This document shows, one piece after another, positions 1-11,318 of a DNA stretch of 64,000 nt. The notes beneath the pieces are model-generated. The model had not been told where the DNA came from and ran no database searches. It saw only the letters and a program-made list of their open reading frames with translations. The DNA lies in NCBI GenBank assembly GCA_014529385.2, contig CM043963.1:65401395-65465394 (forward strand), given 5' to 3'. How positions within the stretch are numbered: position 1 is the stretch's first letter; each line of letters begins with the position of its first letter. The stretch is from Adiantum capillus-veneris (lineage: Eukaryota; Streptophyta; Polypodiopsida; Polypodiales; Pteridaceae). The translations under genes were made by a program, and so were the position numbers.

Positions 1-437
1 TTACAATAATGCATTAAAATATATGTATCTTTGAAAATCATGCCACCTACGGTCCCAATAGGATTTGATTCCTTCCTAATAGCTATTTAAAAGAAATATA
101 AGAAAAATATGAAAAATACATAGAATATATATGTATTGGAAGTTAACTTAGACATAGGATCTAACTGCGGTGTGAGATAATAATGAGATAGTAGAAAGAA
201 ACAATTAATGTTTTTTGCCCCAAGTTAAAGACGCGAAGCTATTGACGTTTTTTCCATAGTACTTTTTAAAGGTAAAGTAAGAATATGTTACCCTTGAGAT
301 AAATAATAGGATGAGATAGAAAGCTCATTATTATACTTAGATATGCATATGTATATTATAGGAAATATAATTATGTATCTAAAAAGTTACAAGATAGATC
401 TTGTAGCATGCATTCCCAATATGTACGTGTCATAGCA
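1..437 (-). repeat. 3' LTR of the left gypsy element (partial)
   Basis: This stretch repeats at about 5705-6142 with roughly 90 percent identity, including shared blocks around the AGATCTTGTAGCATGC motif. On the minus strand the LTR would begin TGCTATGACACG just after the polypurine tract. The other copy begins CGCTGTGACACG, consistent with transition decay. The distal part of this LTR is beyond base 1. Confidence 0.8.
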
Positions 438-440
438 CAA

Positions 441-459
441 CATCCACCCCCTCTAAACC
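441..459 (-). other. Polypurine tract of the left gypsy element
   Basis: On the minus strand this reads AGAGGGGGTGGATG immediately before the LTR start. That is the expected place and composition for the plus-strand DNA primer of an LTR retrotransposon. Confidence 0.65.
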
Positions 460-500
460 TGCACATCCTCCGGTATTTGCCACATTCTCTCTTTGTGAGA

Positions 501-1166
501 TCAGCCCTCTTGTATATTTTCCTTGATTTCTTCTTTACTGGATGATTCTAAATCTTCATCTTCACTTTGATCTTCATCTGTGTTTTGCTCTTCCTCCTCA
601 TCAACATCTTCTAGATCATTGTCTCCTCTTCTCTTAAACATTTTGATCCTTTTTCCTGCAATTGGAATCTTTACTTCTGTACCATCTAGTTCAGACAAGC
701 TGTAAGTAGCATTTCCATGCACATGCTTTACAGCATACATTCCAAACAATCTTTTTGAGAACTTACGCATGACTGTGTGCTGGTTATCAAGGCTACTATC
801 ATACACTACAACCCAGACACCTTTGTCAATTGCTTTGCTCCTACGCCGATGTCGCTTATCAAAGTAGTCCTTGTTTTTCAACCTTGTATTTTTGAGTCGT
901 TCTTTTGTAGCCTCAATGTCTCTAGGTCTTCTCTCTAGTTGCCTTATGCACAATGCAAGGAGACCTTCCCTGCTAAGCCCCTCTTGCCAAGGTAGTACAT
1001 TCCATGTGGGAATTGTATCTTCAATCGGCATCACTGGCTTTTGACCATACATTAGCTCCGTAGGCATATAGCCAGTTACTGAGCTATGTGCTGTACGATC
1101 AGCCCATAAAGCATATGGTAACAGTTTTGGCCACGCACCAACTCTTCCTTCGCAAGCCTTGGCCAA
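501..1166 (-). pseudogene. Gypsy integrase C-terminal part with acidic tail
   Basis: A 221-codon open segment is homologous to the region after the integrase catalytic core in gypsy pol. It contains the run around LPYALWADRTAHSSVTGYMP and TELMYGQKP, which are conserved integrase C-terminal motifs, then a basic stretch (DKRHRRRSKAIDKG) and a beta-rich segment resembling the GPY/F-type module. It ends in a strongly acidic tail (EDVDEEEEQNTDEDQ). No chromodomain is recognisable. It overlaps the integrase core segment in another frame, showing a frameshift near 1080-1165. It is the last coding part before the polypurine tract. Confidence 0.75.
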
Positions 1167-1999
1167 AGCTTTGATGATAGGAGGATGCCCTGGCCTCTTT
1201 CACTCTTTCCATTGCCTTCAGGGTTGTAAGCTGTAGTGGGAGAAATCTTGATTCCTAATCTAGAAAAGAACTCCCTTGCTTCCTCGGCATCCATCTTACC
1301 TCTATCTGCAGTGATCCTCCCCACGCAACCATGAAGGCAAATCACCTTATCAAGAAGGATTTTGCACATAGCTTCTGTGGTTTTAGCTCTTAATGCTCTT
1401 CCTTCAACCTGGTTAGTTAGGTCCTCTTGTGCAAGAAACAAGTATCTCATCTGCCAAAGTCCTAAAGGCATTATAACTAGATCCACAACCCATTTATAGT
1501 GCATGGCTAGTGGATATGTAGGGTGCAATCCATCACGATATCGGACATTTGAATACATTTGACAAGTTACACATGACTCTACAAATTGAGATACATCTTT
1601 ATACATATCCTTCCACTAGTATTTTTCTTTCAACTTGGAGAAGGTTGCCCACACACCCTTGTGTCGAGCCCATAGACTCTCATGAAACTCTTGCATGAGC
1701 TTTACTTGAGTCTCTTTTTTACATATAACCCTTTGTGGTGTAGCACCCTTTTGTTTAGGATGCTTCCACAAGTAACCATCCCTCCAAAAGTACCCATACG
1801 CTTTCCTACATATCCTCCTGAATTCTTGTATAGGCCAATCATCTTGTTTTGTTAGAGTACTCAAGTAGCTTCCAATAAGAAGCCAATCACCTTCATAAAG
1901 CTCTTTCAAAAACAATTCAAGTGGATTAATCATGCAGACATTGTTACCTTTGACATGAGAGATAGAATAGAACTTTGTGCCTACATCACCTCCCTCGTC
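1167..1999 (-). pseudogene. Gypsy integrase: zinc-binding and catalytic core
   Basis: Minus-strand segments at 1076-1606 and 1616-2000 together hold the integrase N-terminal half. The zinc-binding region has histidines in EFHESLWARHKG and cysteines in ESCVTCQMY. The DDE core is visible as WVVDLVIMP (first Asp), TADRGKMD (second Asp) and NPEGNGKSERG (Glu). The two segments are separated by an in-frame stop near 1610, in the middle of the zinc-binding domain. The catalytic triad is preserved, but no continuous frame joins it to the RT or to the C-terminal part. Confidence 0.8.
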
Positions 2000-2411
2000 A
2001 ACCATCTGTGACTCATCTTCATACCTTGCCCTTGATAGAATATCTACCACTGTATTGTCTTTACTTGCAATGCGCTTAAACTCAGGATTTAATGACTTAA
2101 TGTAAGCAATCCACTGCAACATAGCAATGTCTGTCGTTGAACAGCTTGTAATCATCCCAAGAAGTGGTAGACAACCAACATGCACCAATTAGGTATTCTT
2201 TCCCATTTTTCAAGGCTGTAACCATACCCCATAACTCTCTCTTTATCTGTGGATAGTTTCTTTGGCAAACACTTAGTACCTTTACTCCAAATCTCACCAC
2301 ATACCTGTGTCCTTCTTCTCCATCTTTTCCTATTGCCCAACCAATCCCTGTAGGACTGGTGTCAATTGTCACAATTATTGGCCTTTGACACCCATAGTCT
2401 ACCTTTTTCAA
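2000..2411 (-). pseudogene. Gypsy RNase H domain
   Basis: The minus-strand frame at 2097-2411 carries the RNase H start (IVTIDTSPTGIGWAIG) and the helix with QRNYPQIKRELWGMVTALK, including the conserved Glu. The tail lies in a second frame (1616-2188) with CLPLLGMITSCST and DNTVVDILSRARYEDES, equivalent to the last catalytic Asp and the RNase H-integrase junction. A frameshift near 2100-2180 separates them. The domain sits between RT and integrase as in all gypsy elements. Confidence 0.8.
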
Positions 2412-2423
2412 AGTTGGTGCTGA

Positions 2424-3328
2424 TTAGAGAAATTCCTTTAGCTTTTTCATGGCTTTTACATGTGCTTCTGTCCATTTAAACTTTTGATTCTTTCTAAGTA
2501 ATTGATAAAGAGGATTAGCTATATGTGCATAATGTGGAATCCAAATAACATAAAAGGCACATACTCCCAAAAACCTTCTAACCTCAGTGATGCTAGTGCA
2601 TGTTTCTTTCATTCTTTGAATGGCATCTACCTTTTTTGGACAAGGTTTCCTACCATATGGCCCGCACATGTGCCCCACAATGAGCACTTCATTGACACCA
2701 AACATAGACTTTTTCCCTGACAAGGTAAGATTCACTTATTCCAACCTAGACAAAATTTTATGACAATCATTTATGTGATTTACCACAAACATGTGACATC
2801 CCCTGAGATCCAAAGCTTCATCTTTGTGACTTTCTTCACATCCTTTGATAGGCAAATCATCAATGAAAGGCATTGTGATTTGAGGAATAAAGTCACGTAA
2901 GACCTTATTCATCCCATTCATCATATGTGCAACCGAGTTGGTTGCTCCCTGTGGCAAGGACACATCCTTAACAAACCCAAAGGTATCCTCATGGTTGTCA
3001 AGTCTCTGCTTTCAATTGCAAGCTGAAATTGATCATACCCTAAGTAGAGATCCCCCATTGAGTAGATTGCCCTCCCTCCAAACACCTCTGCAAACTCATC
3101 CACGATCAGTCTTGTACCTACATTTCTAATTGTCACCTTGTTCACTGGTTTCATATCTTGGATGAAGCGCAGAGCACCATTCTTCTTTGGAACTGTGAAC
3201 CACCTGTTTGAGTATGGAGCACAAGAAGGCTCCAAGATTCCCATTTTGATTTTCTCATTTAGTAGCTCTACTAACTTTGGCAAAATGAGCCTTTCGAACC
3301 GGAATAGGCCGCAGATTCCAAGGCACAT
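2424..3328 (-). pseudogene. Gypsy reverse transcriptase
   Basis: Three minus-strand frames make up the RT. Fingers (2921-3328): YSNRWFTVPKKNGALRFIQD and the first catalytic Asp in YSMGDLYLGYDQFQLA. Palm (2736-2963): LPQGATNSVAHMMN and the catalytic pair in TMPFIDDLPIKG (F-I-D-D). Thumb (2424-2735): VLIVGHMCGP and the ITEVRRFLGVCAFYVIWIPHYA block. All catalytic residues are visible, but two frameshifts and a stop break the chain. Family assignment is firm; activity is excluded. Confidence 0.85.
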
Positions 3329-4207
3329 GAGGTATTGTGAAAATTACCATAGGAGCTACAATAGAAGGATCAACACATCCTATTGCATGTGGCTCAAATG
3401 CAAAAGCCTTACCATGCTTTGAAAGCATTTCTTTGAAGCACTTTGTCTCCTCCTGTGTTAGAAACTCCTCGTTGCAACCAATCTGCAACTCTTCAAAAGA
3501 CTCCTTTGTGAAGGTATGCCCGATCTTTTTAGGATTCCTTAAACTTGTTTGCAAAGAAGCTTGCTCAATCTTTTCCCTATTGTTGGGCGGTAAGGGTGAA
3601 GCTACTAGTTTCACCTTCTTCGCTACACTCTTGTATTTAGTTTCAACATGAACTTATGGGCCAACTGTTTGGTTTTCTTTAAAGGCTTCTATTACTTGAT
3701 ACATTTCCATAGAGAAAACTTCCACAACTTCATTCTCAAGATGTAAACTAGACTCCATTATAGCATCAAGCTCACCCATAGTATCTACAAAAGAAACTTG
3801 TTCACACAAACCCAAAACATTTTCAGTAGGCTCTAGCAACCCACTCTCTTTCATGCATATTTTTACATTATGTACATATTGTCTCTCACATCTCTTCAAA
3901 TCTTCAAGTTTTGTAAAACATACTGATCCATTCCTTATTACCAAGGAGCCCGTTGAGAAAGTTTTACCTATTTTTGGATCACGCGAGACCCTTTTTCTTT
4001 CTGTACCACTGCAATCCTGCTTTACAATGATACTTGGCCAAAACCCATTATTTCCCTATGATCGTGAAACTCTTTGCTCACCTTTGGTAGAGGATGTTCT
4101 CTGAGGTTGTCACAATTTCTTTCATGGTTTACACAAACTGTGAGAAATTGGACAACACGTTTACAATCTTTGTTGCGTATCCTGGCATATGTTGAACCAT
4201 CATTCAT
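3255..4207 (-). pseudogene. Gypsy pol region upstream of RT (gag/protease remains not clear)
   Basis: Minus-strand open segments at 3255-3614, 3654-3944 and 4022-4207 lie directly upstream of the RT. The first contains FEPHAIGCVDPSIVAPMVIF and IPHVPWNLRPIPVRK, the usual lead-in to gypsy RT. The two further upstream are low-complexity acidic and charged segments that I cannot assign to protease or gag. No DTG/DSG motif and no CCHC knuckle is visible, so the gag and protease parts are deleted or decayed beyond recognition. Confidence 0.6.
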
Positions 4208-4239
4208 TACCTTTGTTTTCGTTCAAACTCCCACAATGT

Positions 4240-4905
4240 AGGGAGTCTTGTGCAAGCTTAAGGTGCTTCTCTTGCCTAAATGGCTAAGTTCCTTGAAGTG
4301 TTCAATTCAAACATGGTCTCCCAAGAGGCATAAAAAATTTTCATGCTTAAATAACTAAGGTTCTTGAAGTGTTCAATTCAAACATGATATCTTAAGAAGC
4401 ATGAAAGACACATGTCAAGATTCTTCACATTTGGCCCTCATGATGTGCTTGAATCTTATTGGATAGGCTTTAAAGGGGTTCAATGAGAATTTAGATGCAT
4501 AAAAATAAATAATTAAGTTCTTTCTGTCAAAGAGGAAAAAGAGGACACATGTATAAATTATATAATAAAATAATACAAGAGAGAGAGAGAGAGAGAGAGA
4601 GGGTGGACCAAGCATGAGAGGGGGTATACTCTCCCACACACACACACACACACTCATTGTGTGAAGTGCAAAGCGCAAGAGCTCCATCTCCTCTCCAAGC
4701 TTGTTGAGCAGTTGAGAGCCTACACCAACACTCTAGGCTATGGAATGCAAATCCAACCAAGAGCCATGCTTCAATGTTTAAGCTTGCCATCTTCTTCATC
4801 TTCATTACTAAGCTATTATGCTATGCTAAGCAAGAAGAGTGATGATAAGTAAGGAACTATTTATTTCTCCTTGAATGATTCTTCTTTCTCTTCCCTACCC
4901 TCATT
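4240..4905 (+). repeat. Fragment of the LTR family found at 11313-15514
   Basis: About 665 bp match 12555-13193 and the equivalent part of the LTRs at 13758-15514 and 23183-24933. Shared landmarks are the doubled motif GAAGTGTTCAATTCAAACAT, the (GA)n tract at 4577-4601 and the (CA)n tract near 4637-4652. Similarity ends near 4905. No target-site duplication is visible, so this is a fragment rather than a solo LTR. It sits inside the minus-strand gypsy element in plus orientation. Confidence 0.7.
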
Positions 4906-6142
4906 TTGTAAAGTGCAGTGGATGTGAATGTTGAACTTTGCTCAAGATGAGTGCTCCGAATTGTGCTCAAGGTTTCTTTTACTTACGAAAGGGAGAGCCT
5001 TTCATTCCTTTAGTGAGAGAGTGCAACAAAATATCAAAGTAAAACACATCTTACTTGACAAACTCTTCGGGAGTTGCTCACCATTATGATGGAGAGAGAA
5101 GAAGAGGGGAGACTTCAACTTTGATTGATCCACCAAGTTCAAGACCTTCTTTGATTAGAGCTGATCTTCCAAGGATAGCTTACAAGTATGGCTAGTTTTT
5201 CTCTAGGAGCAAGTGTAGGCTTAGGCTTATGTCAATGGCTAAGTACAATTAAGCAACAATCCTCTCACTCACTCATGGATCATCTCATGAATTTTTTGAA
5301 TGGTTTTCAAGAAAGAAGAGGTCCCATTTTATAGGTGAAGGGAACCCCCCAAGGGTTTACACAAGAAGAAGAATAGCCAGTGTGAACAGGAACTAGCAAA
5401 GTTTGAAATGAGTTGTCCCTGCATGATGTGGGCAAATTGGGGTCCAGTATTTTGATCATATCTCCTCAATTGTGGCTCCTAATAAAAAAGTAAAAATATG
5501 GGCAGAAAATTCAGCTCATTAGCTACGACTCCCAATTTTCATACTTTTTCCAATTCGGATTGGAACCTTGTGTAAAAAAATCATCAAAATTGGGTAGAGT
5601 TTTAGCAGCAAAAGTCTTCTTGTGGTCCCCTTAGCCTAGACTTTTATTTGATTCCAATGGACACCTCATGCCATATGAAAGCATGAAATTGCTCCTTGAC
5701 AAATTTTTGAAATAATGCATTAAATAGGTGTATCTTTGAAAATCATGCCACCTAGTGTCCCAGTAGGATTTGATTCCTTCCTTGTAGCTATTTAAAATAA
5801 ATATAAAAAATATATAAAAATTACATAGAATATATATATATTGGAAGCTAACTTAAATATAGGATATAGCTAGGGTGTGAGATAATAATGAGATAGTAGA
5901 AAGAAAGAATTAATGTTTTTTGCCCCAAGTTAAAGAGGCGGAGCTATTGACGCTTTTCCCATAGTACTTTTTTATGGTAAAGTAAGAATATGTTACCCTT
6001 GAGATAAATAATAGAATGTGATAGAAAGCTTATCATTAAACTTAGATATGCATATGTACATTATAGAAAATATAATTATGTATCTAAAAAGTTACAAGAT
6101 AGATCTTGTAGCATGCGTTCCCAATATGTACGTGTCACAGCG
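4906..6142 (-). repeat. 5' LTR and leader of the left gypsy element
   Basis: The right part (about 5705-6142) is the duplicate of bases 1-437. The LTR must extend at least to 5325, where a TATA box lies on the minus strand. Its inner edge is unresolved, because no clear tRNA primer-binding site is seen between 4906 and 5325. The block around 5430-5590 resembles 60400-60600 in the solo LTR, suggesting related LTR families. Confidence 0.65.
5325..5333 (-). promoter_or_regulatory. TATA box in the 5' LTR of the left gypsy element
   Basis: The minus strand reads TATAAAATG, inside the LTR and upstream of the leader and pol in element orientation. This is a sequence match only; use as a promoter is inferred. 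Confidence 0.4.
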
Positions 6143-6146
6143 CGAC

Positions 6147-6968
6147 AATGTATTCTGGTTTCACAGGATGTTCTGTTTGTGGAAGATTCTATTCAGCCCT
6201 TGTTGTCATGTACTAGAGATGGTAATGTAAGCTCACAGGACATTTATGACACTTTGTTGCCTTTTTTGTGGTGGAAGTACAAATGTAAATTCCAATGAGG
6301 CAAATGTACGACCTATGGGGGTTTCTAAAAATGTTACAGATCACCCTATTACTAATGTAGATGTACAGGATGTACTTGATGAGGAAAGGGTTGAAAATGA
6401 GCAGGCTAGAGGTATGCCTGAATGGTTGGTGCATACTTTGTGAGACAGTAAATTGGATGCACCTTTGTCTAGTCGTACTCATTCAGGTTCTGGCCATGCA
6501 TCTTATGCATCGGATTGTTATGCTTCGGTTGTATCTAGCTCACATGATGTTGAGGAACCTCTGTCTTTTGATGAAGCACGGAATTCAAAAAATTGGATGG
6601 GTGCCATGCAATCAAAATATGATGCACTTATAGATAATGACAAATGGACTTGTGATTTGTCTCCTGGCAAAAAGGCCATTGGTATGAAGTGGGTTTATAA
6701 GTTGAAACACAAGCCAGATAGCGAGATTGATCTCTATAAGGCTCGACTTGTTGCAAAGGGTTATGCACATCAAAAAGGCATAGATTATAAAGAGACTTTT
6801 GCTCCCACTTGTCGTATGACTACTGTGTGTTTTCTAGGTGCATTCGCAACTCATTTTGGTTGGGATGTACATCAGTCATACATTGTTATTGCTTTCTTGA
6901 ATGGTGACATATTTGAGGAAGTTTATGTAACGCAACCTCGCGGTTTTGTCAAAAGGACAAGAGGATAA
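6147..6968 (+). pseudogene. Copia reverse transcriptase, N-terminal half
   Basis: The segment from about 6453 carries the diagnostic copia RT start: EARNSKNWMGAMQSKYDAL, then KKAIGMKWVYKLKHK, KARLVAKGYAHQKGIDYKETFAP and GWDVHQSYIVIAFLNGDIFE. The last block holds the first catalytic position region, where the usual D-V-x-x-A-F-L-x-G-x-L-x-E is altered. Upstream, 6147-6450 is the variable linker between integrase and RT, with a stop near 6440. A stop at 6966 ends the frame before the palm. Confidence 0.85.
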
Positions 6969-7088
6969 GGTGTGAAAATGTAGCAAAGCTTTGTATGGGT
7001 TCAAGCAATATCCTCGTGCTCGGTATGAGAAGGCTGACACTCATTTGCTGAAACAAGGCTTTCGTATAACAATCCAACAGAAAGCACA

Positions 7089-7307
7089 TTGTATGTAAAG
7101 TGTGAGGGTGATATACTTCTCATTGTGGTTCTTTACGTAGATGATTTTCTGATCATTGGACCAAATGAGAGACATATTGCTAAATTTAAGGCTTATTTGA
7201 ATGCTACTTTCAAGATGAAAGATTTGGGGCTGTTGCATCATTACTTGGGTATACAATTTTTAAGCAGTATGATGGTGGTATTGCCTTATGTCAAAAAAGT
7301 TACATAG
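7089..7307 (+). pseudogene. Copia reverse transcriptase, catalytic palm
   Basis: A 72-codon frame contains LLIVVLYVDDFLIIGPN with the copia catalytic Y-V-D-D box, followed by FKMKDLGLLHHYLGIQF, the conserved block after it. It is separated from the first RT half by stops and a frameshift in 6966-7088. Catalytic residues are kept here, but the chain is broken on both sides. Confidence 0.85.
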
Positions 7308-7338
7308 AGACATTGCTATGTAAGTTTGGACTTGAGGA

Positions 7339-7990
7339 TTGATGGAAACAAGTTTGAAATTGAGTCTTCATGATGTTGGTGATCCTGCAAATGTCACCAT
7401 TTACCAAACTACAGATGCCTCATTTACGTATGCAACAGGAGGCCAGATATTCAATTTACAGTCTCACAGGTCAGCAGATTTATGCATAGACGAGGGTCTA
7501 AGCATTGGCACGCTGTCAAGAGGATTTTTTGCTACTTGAGTGGCACTTTACATCTTGGATTTTTGTATCCCAAGGGGGGATCATTGCCGCCAGACTTACA
7601 TGCTTTTTGGGACTCAAATTGGGCTGGTTGTTTTGACACATGAGTGTCCACAAGTGGTTTTTGTTTCATGCTTGGCAGTTCATGTATATCATGGTTGAGC
7701 AAGAAGCAACCTACTGTGGCCACTTCTAGTTGTGAGGCTGAGTACAGGGCAGTCTTCACACCTACAATTGAATGTGTATGGCTCAGACGCCTTATGGCTT
7801 ATTTGGGTGTTGGACAGGACACTGCCAACACTATCTACAATGATCAAAGCACATTGGCAGTTATGAGGAACCCAGTTTTTCATGCTCGCACAAAGCACAT
7901 TGAGGTGCATTACCACTATGTCAGGGAGAGGCCCTCAGTAGGAGAGATCAACTTGGCTTATGAGCCAACATAGGACAACCTTGCAGATTT
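7339..7990 (+). pseudogene. Copia RNase H domain
   Basis: The second half (7644-7973) shows VSTSGFCFMLGSSCISWLSKKQPTVA, TSSCEAEYRA (catalytic Glu) and the copia terminal block TKHIEVHYHYVRE. The first half (7339-7640) is badly shifted: pieces equivalent to the usual YSDSDWAGC region appear near 7600-7640 as WDSNWAGCFDT, followed by a stop. An in-frame stop also falls at 7971-7973. The domain ends about 150 bp before the 3' LTR. Confidence 0.8.
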
Positions 7991-8142
7991 TTCAGAAAGG
8001 CATTGTCTCGTGTGAGAAGCTCGAAGCTTTCAGCAAAGCTTTGGGCTTACTCCCCTTTGTGGATTGATCATGTCCTCATGGCATGGCACTTCCCTTTACT
8101 CATGTGCCAGCTCTCATTCACTGCATCAATCTAGGGGGAATT

Positions 8143-8363
8143 TGTTACCATATACACATGGTAGTTATGTCACACTTAGGACCACCGGGGCATTTTTTCC
8201 CTCACTAGGAGGTTTTTCCCCCCACGCATTGTATATACGACCATCATTCTAGGTCTATCTATCTTTCCATTGCACACTAAGTAATACACTCTCTCTTGTG
8301 TGCCTTTAGCTTCCTTCATCTTCTCCAAGTTGTGTGTGTTTTCCTACAACCCTAATTCCAACA
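8143..8363 (+). repeat. 3' LTR of the copia element
   Basis: A 221-bp segment begins TGTTACCATA just after the polypurine tract CTAGGGGGAA and ends CCAACA, giving the canonical TG...CA termini and the short length usual for copia LTRs. Its partner LTR is not in the window, so the right edge is inferred from the terminal CA only. Confidence 0.6.
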
Positions 8364-9686
<1,323 letters not shown>

Positions 9687-10002
9687 CATCTTTGGTGAAC
9701 CCGATGCAAAACTGAGCCGGGGTGGCAAAATTTTGTAGAGAAATATGACTACACAGCAAGAGGCGGTCATGCAACAAATGATGTAGCAGTTTGTATACAA
9801 AAATCTCAGCAAGCATTAACAAAGAAATTACAGCAGTTTGAAGGTCGAGATGTTTCAAAATGTTGCCAAGTTTATGAGCAATCCATGGAGGATAATGGGA
9901 TTGATGATCATGAAGCAATTGAAGGTTTTCACTTGATTGTCGTGCCAGCTCTTAGGGCTCTAATTGAGGAGATACAAAATGTGATGGGAATGGGATTGTG
10001 CT
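9687..10002 (+). pseudogene. Unidentified exon-like open frame truncated by an LTR
   Basis: About 105 codons are open on the plus strand without an early ATG. The composition is protein-like, for example KYDYTARGGHATNDVAVCIQ and EGFHLIVVPALRALIEEIQN. The frame crosses the edge of a copia-like LTR at about 9980, only seven codons before its stop, so the natural coding sequence appears to end at the insertion. I do not recognise the family. It could be an exon of a broken host gene or of an unknown transposon. Chance is possible, but 105 open codons with varied composition makes it less likely. Confidence 0.35.
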
Positions 10003-10298
10003 AGCTACGGTGGATTAAAGAGAAACATCATGCACACAAGTGAGTGTGTGTGGCTAGATTATCACTCAAGCAAATTAGGTTCCAAGATCAATTAGCTTGG
10101 ACTCATAAACACAATCTTGAGTATTTGCTAAGCCATCACAAGATCACCATAAACAAGGGAGATGCAATGCAAAATATACTTGTGTTTATTCATACATGGA
10201 ATGAGCTTTATGTAGCTCTACAACCTTGCACCACTACATGTGGGATAATTCCTTCTCTTCACTCGACTCACATTCTAGGACAAATCTCACACTTTACA
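9980..10298 (-). repeat. Probable 3' LTR of the minus-strand copia-like element
   Basis: On the minus strand the segment starts TGTAAAGTGTGAG right after a purine tract and ends CCCATCACA, giving TG...CA ends and a length of about 319 bp. There is no second LTR copy in the window to confirm the borders. Confidence 0.5.
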
Positions 10299-10543
10299 AT
10301 TCTCCCCTTGAGGTTTGGACTAGGAAGAAACTGAAGAAAAACTGACATCTCTGGCACACTCCAATCCAGGAGCAAAAGACCATCTCCAATCTAGGAGACC
10401 ATTCCCAATCTAGGAGACAAACCATCTCTAATCCAAGAGATCTCAAACACCTCCCCTCAAACAGATATATAAAATTGAGACTAAGCTAGTGCAAGCTATC
10501 TCCAAAACAAATACAATTGATAGGGAAATGCAAAACAAAAAAT

Positions 10544-11225
10544 CTAGATAATGTCGTCGTAGACTAGAAGGCTAGTGTCGCCTTCTTCTTCATCTTCATC
10601 TTTGTCTTCTTCTACCAAATACACTTTGGGCCTTGGATTTCTTATGGTGCTACCTTTGTTCCTTTTGAAACACTTGGAAGGAAGGTGACCCTTCTTCCCG
10701 CAAATGCTGCAAGTCTTCGATGATAGATAGTCCTTTGCTATGTGCCCTTCTTTGCCACACTTGAAACAAGTTTTGTTGTTAGTGTCAACTACAAAAGCTC
10801 CTCCCCTTGAAGAAGCATTCCTCCCTTGCTTCTTCTCCTTGGACTTTAAAGAGTTGATGACATCTTGAAAATCTGGTGGTGGATCCTTGTCTTCAATGAT
10901 GGTCATGATCTGGTCAAAGCTAGGTAGTAAAGCTACTAGAAGAACCACAATGTTGTCCTCCTCTGGTACTGCACTCTTTACATAATCTAGTTGTGTGGTC
11001 ATTCTTTTGAGGCGATTTCCCAAGCTTGCAATATCTTCGTTATGTTCCATTTGCAATTTGTATAAATCTTTCTTTAAGCTTTACTTCGCTTTTCTTTTTC
11101 CTAGCTCCAAAGTTATTTTCTAGTGCTTCCCATGCAGATAATGAGGTTTCACAATGATCAATAAAGTGTACATAATTGTCATGTAGTATAGTGATTATGA
11201 TTCCTAATGCCTGCTCACAACAGAT
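10544..11225 (-). pseudogene. Copia-type gag with two zinc knuckles
   Basis: The minus-strand frame 10544-11056 (170 codons) and a shifted frame up to 11225 resemble the UBN2-type gag of copia elements. The upstream piece contains HCETSLSAWEALENNFGAR, and the downstream piece LGNRLKRMTTQLDYV and LLPSFDQIMTIIED. Two knuckles follow: CFKCGKEGHIAKDY, in which the last Cys is replaced by Tyr, and an intact C-x2-C-x4-H-x4-C in CSICGKKGHLPSKC. The acidic tail (EEDKDEDEEEGD) ends at a stop. A stop and frameshift near 11057 separate the two pieces. Confidence 0.75.
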
Positions 11226-11318
11226 GAGAATATTAAGGAAAAGTCAGCCTTTGGGAAACAAAAATTAGAGGAGCCTGTTTTTGACGAGTTGATCAAAGGT
11301 ATACAAGAATATTGTTGA
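11223..11318 (+). other. Short protein-like open frame abutting an LTR
   Basis: Thirty codons between the copia gag remnant and the LTR at 11313 read as charged, helix-like protein (KEKSAFGKQKLEEPVFDELI) and run into the LTR, where a TGA closes them. It may be part of the same interrupted gene as 9687-10002, which ends in a loosely similar ALIEEIQ motif, or chance. Low confidence. Confidence 0.2.

Larger units (their letters stand above)
1..6142 (-). mobile_element. Ty3/gypsy LTR retrotransposon, decayed, left edge outside window
   Basis: A minus-strand element reads LTR, leader, pol (RT, RNase H, integrase), polypurine tract, LTR from high to low coordinate. Bases 1-437 match about 5705-6142, so the window starts inside the 3' LTR. 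The pol domain order RT then RNase H then integrase is that of Ty3/gypsy. Every domain is broken by frameshifts or stops, so the element is dead. The sequence directly outside the right LTR is copia RT-linker coding sequence, so this element inserted into a copia element whose left part lies outside the window. The lineage within gypsy was not resolved. Confidence 0.85.
6143..8363 (+). mobile_element. Ty1/copia remnant (RT, RNase H, 3' LTR) interrupted by the gypsy element
   Basis: Immediately right of the gypsy LTR the plus strand reads copia coding sequence, beginning with ILVSQDVLFVED, the conserved lead-in between integrase and RT. RT, RNase H, a polypurine tract (CTAGGGGGAA at 8131-8140) and a short 3' LTR follow. 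Integrase, gag and 5' LTR are expected left of the window, on the other side of the inserted gypsy element. Multiple stops and frameshifts make it non-functional. Confidence 0.85.
9980..11225 (-). mobile_element. Minus-strand copia-like remnant: LTR, short UTR, gag
   Basis: In minus orientation it has gag (11225 to 10544), a short untranslated stretch, a polypurine tract (CAAGGGGAGAA near 10300-10310) and an LTR (10298 to 9980). RT, integrase and RNase H are absent, so it is a deletion derivative or a naturally gag-only non-autonomous element. The 5' LTR is missing where sequence changes near 11225. The UTR at 10340-10450 has three to four imperfect copies of CCAATCTAGGAGAC. Confidence 0.6.
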
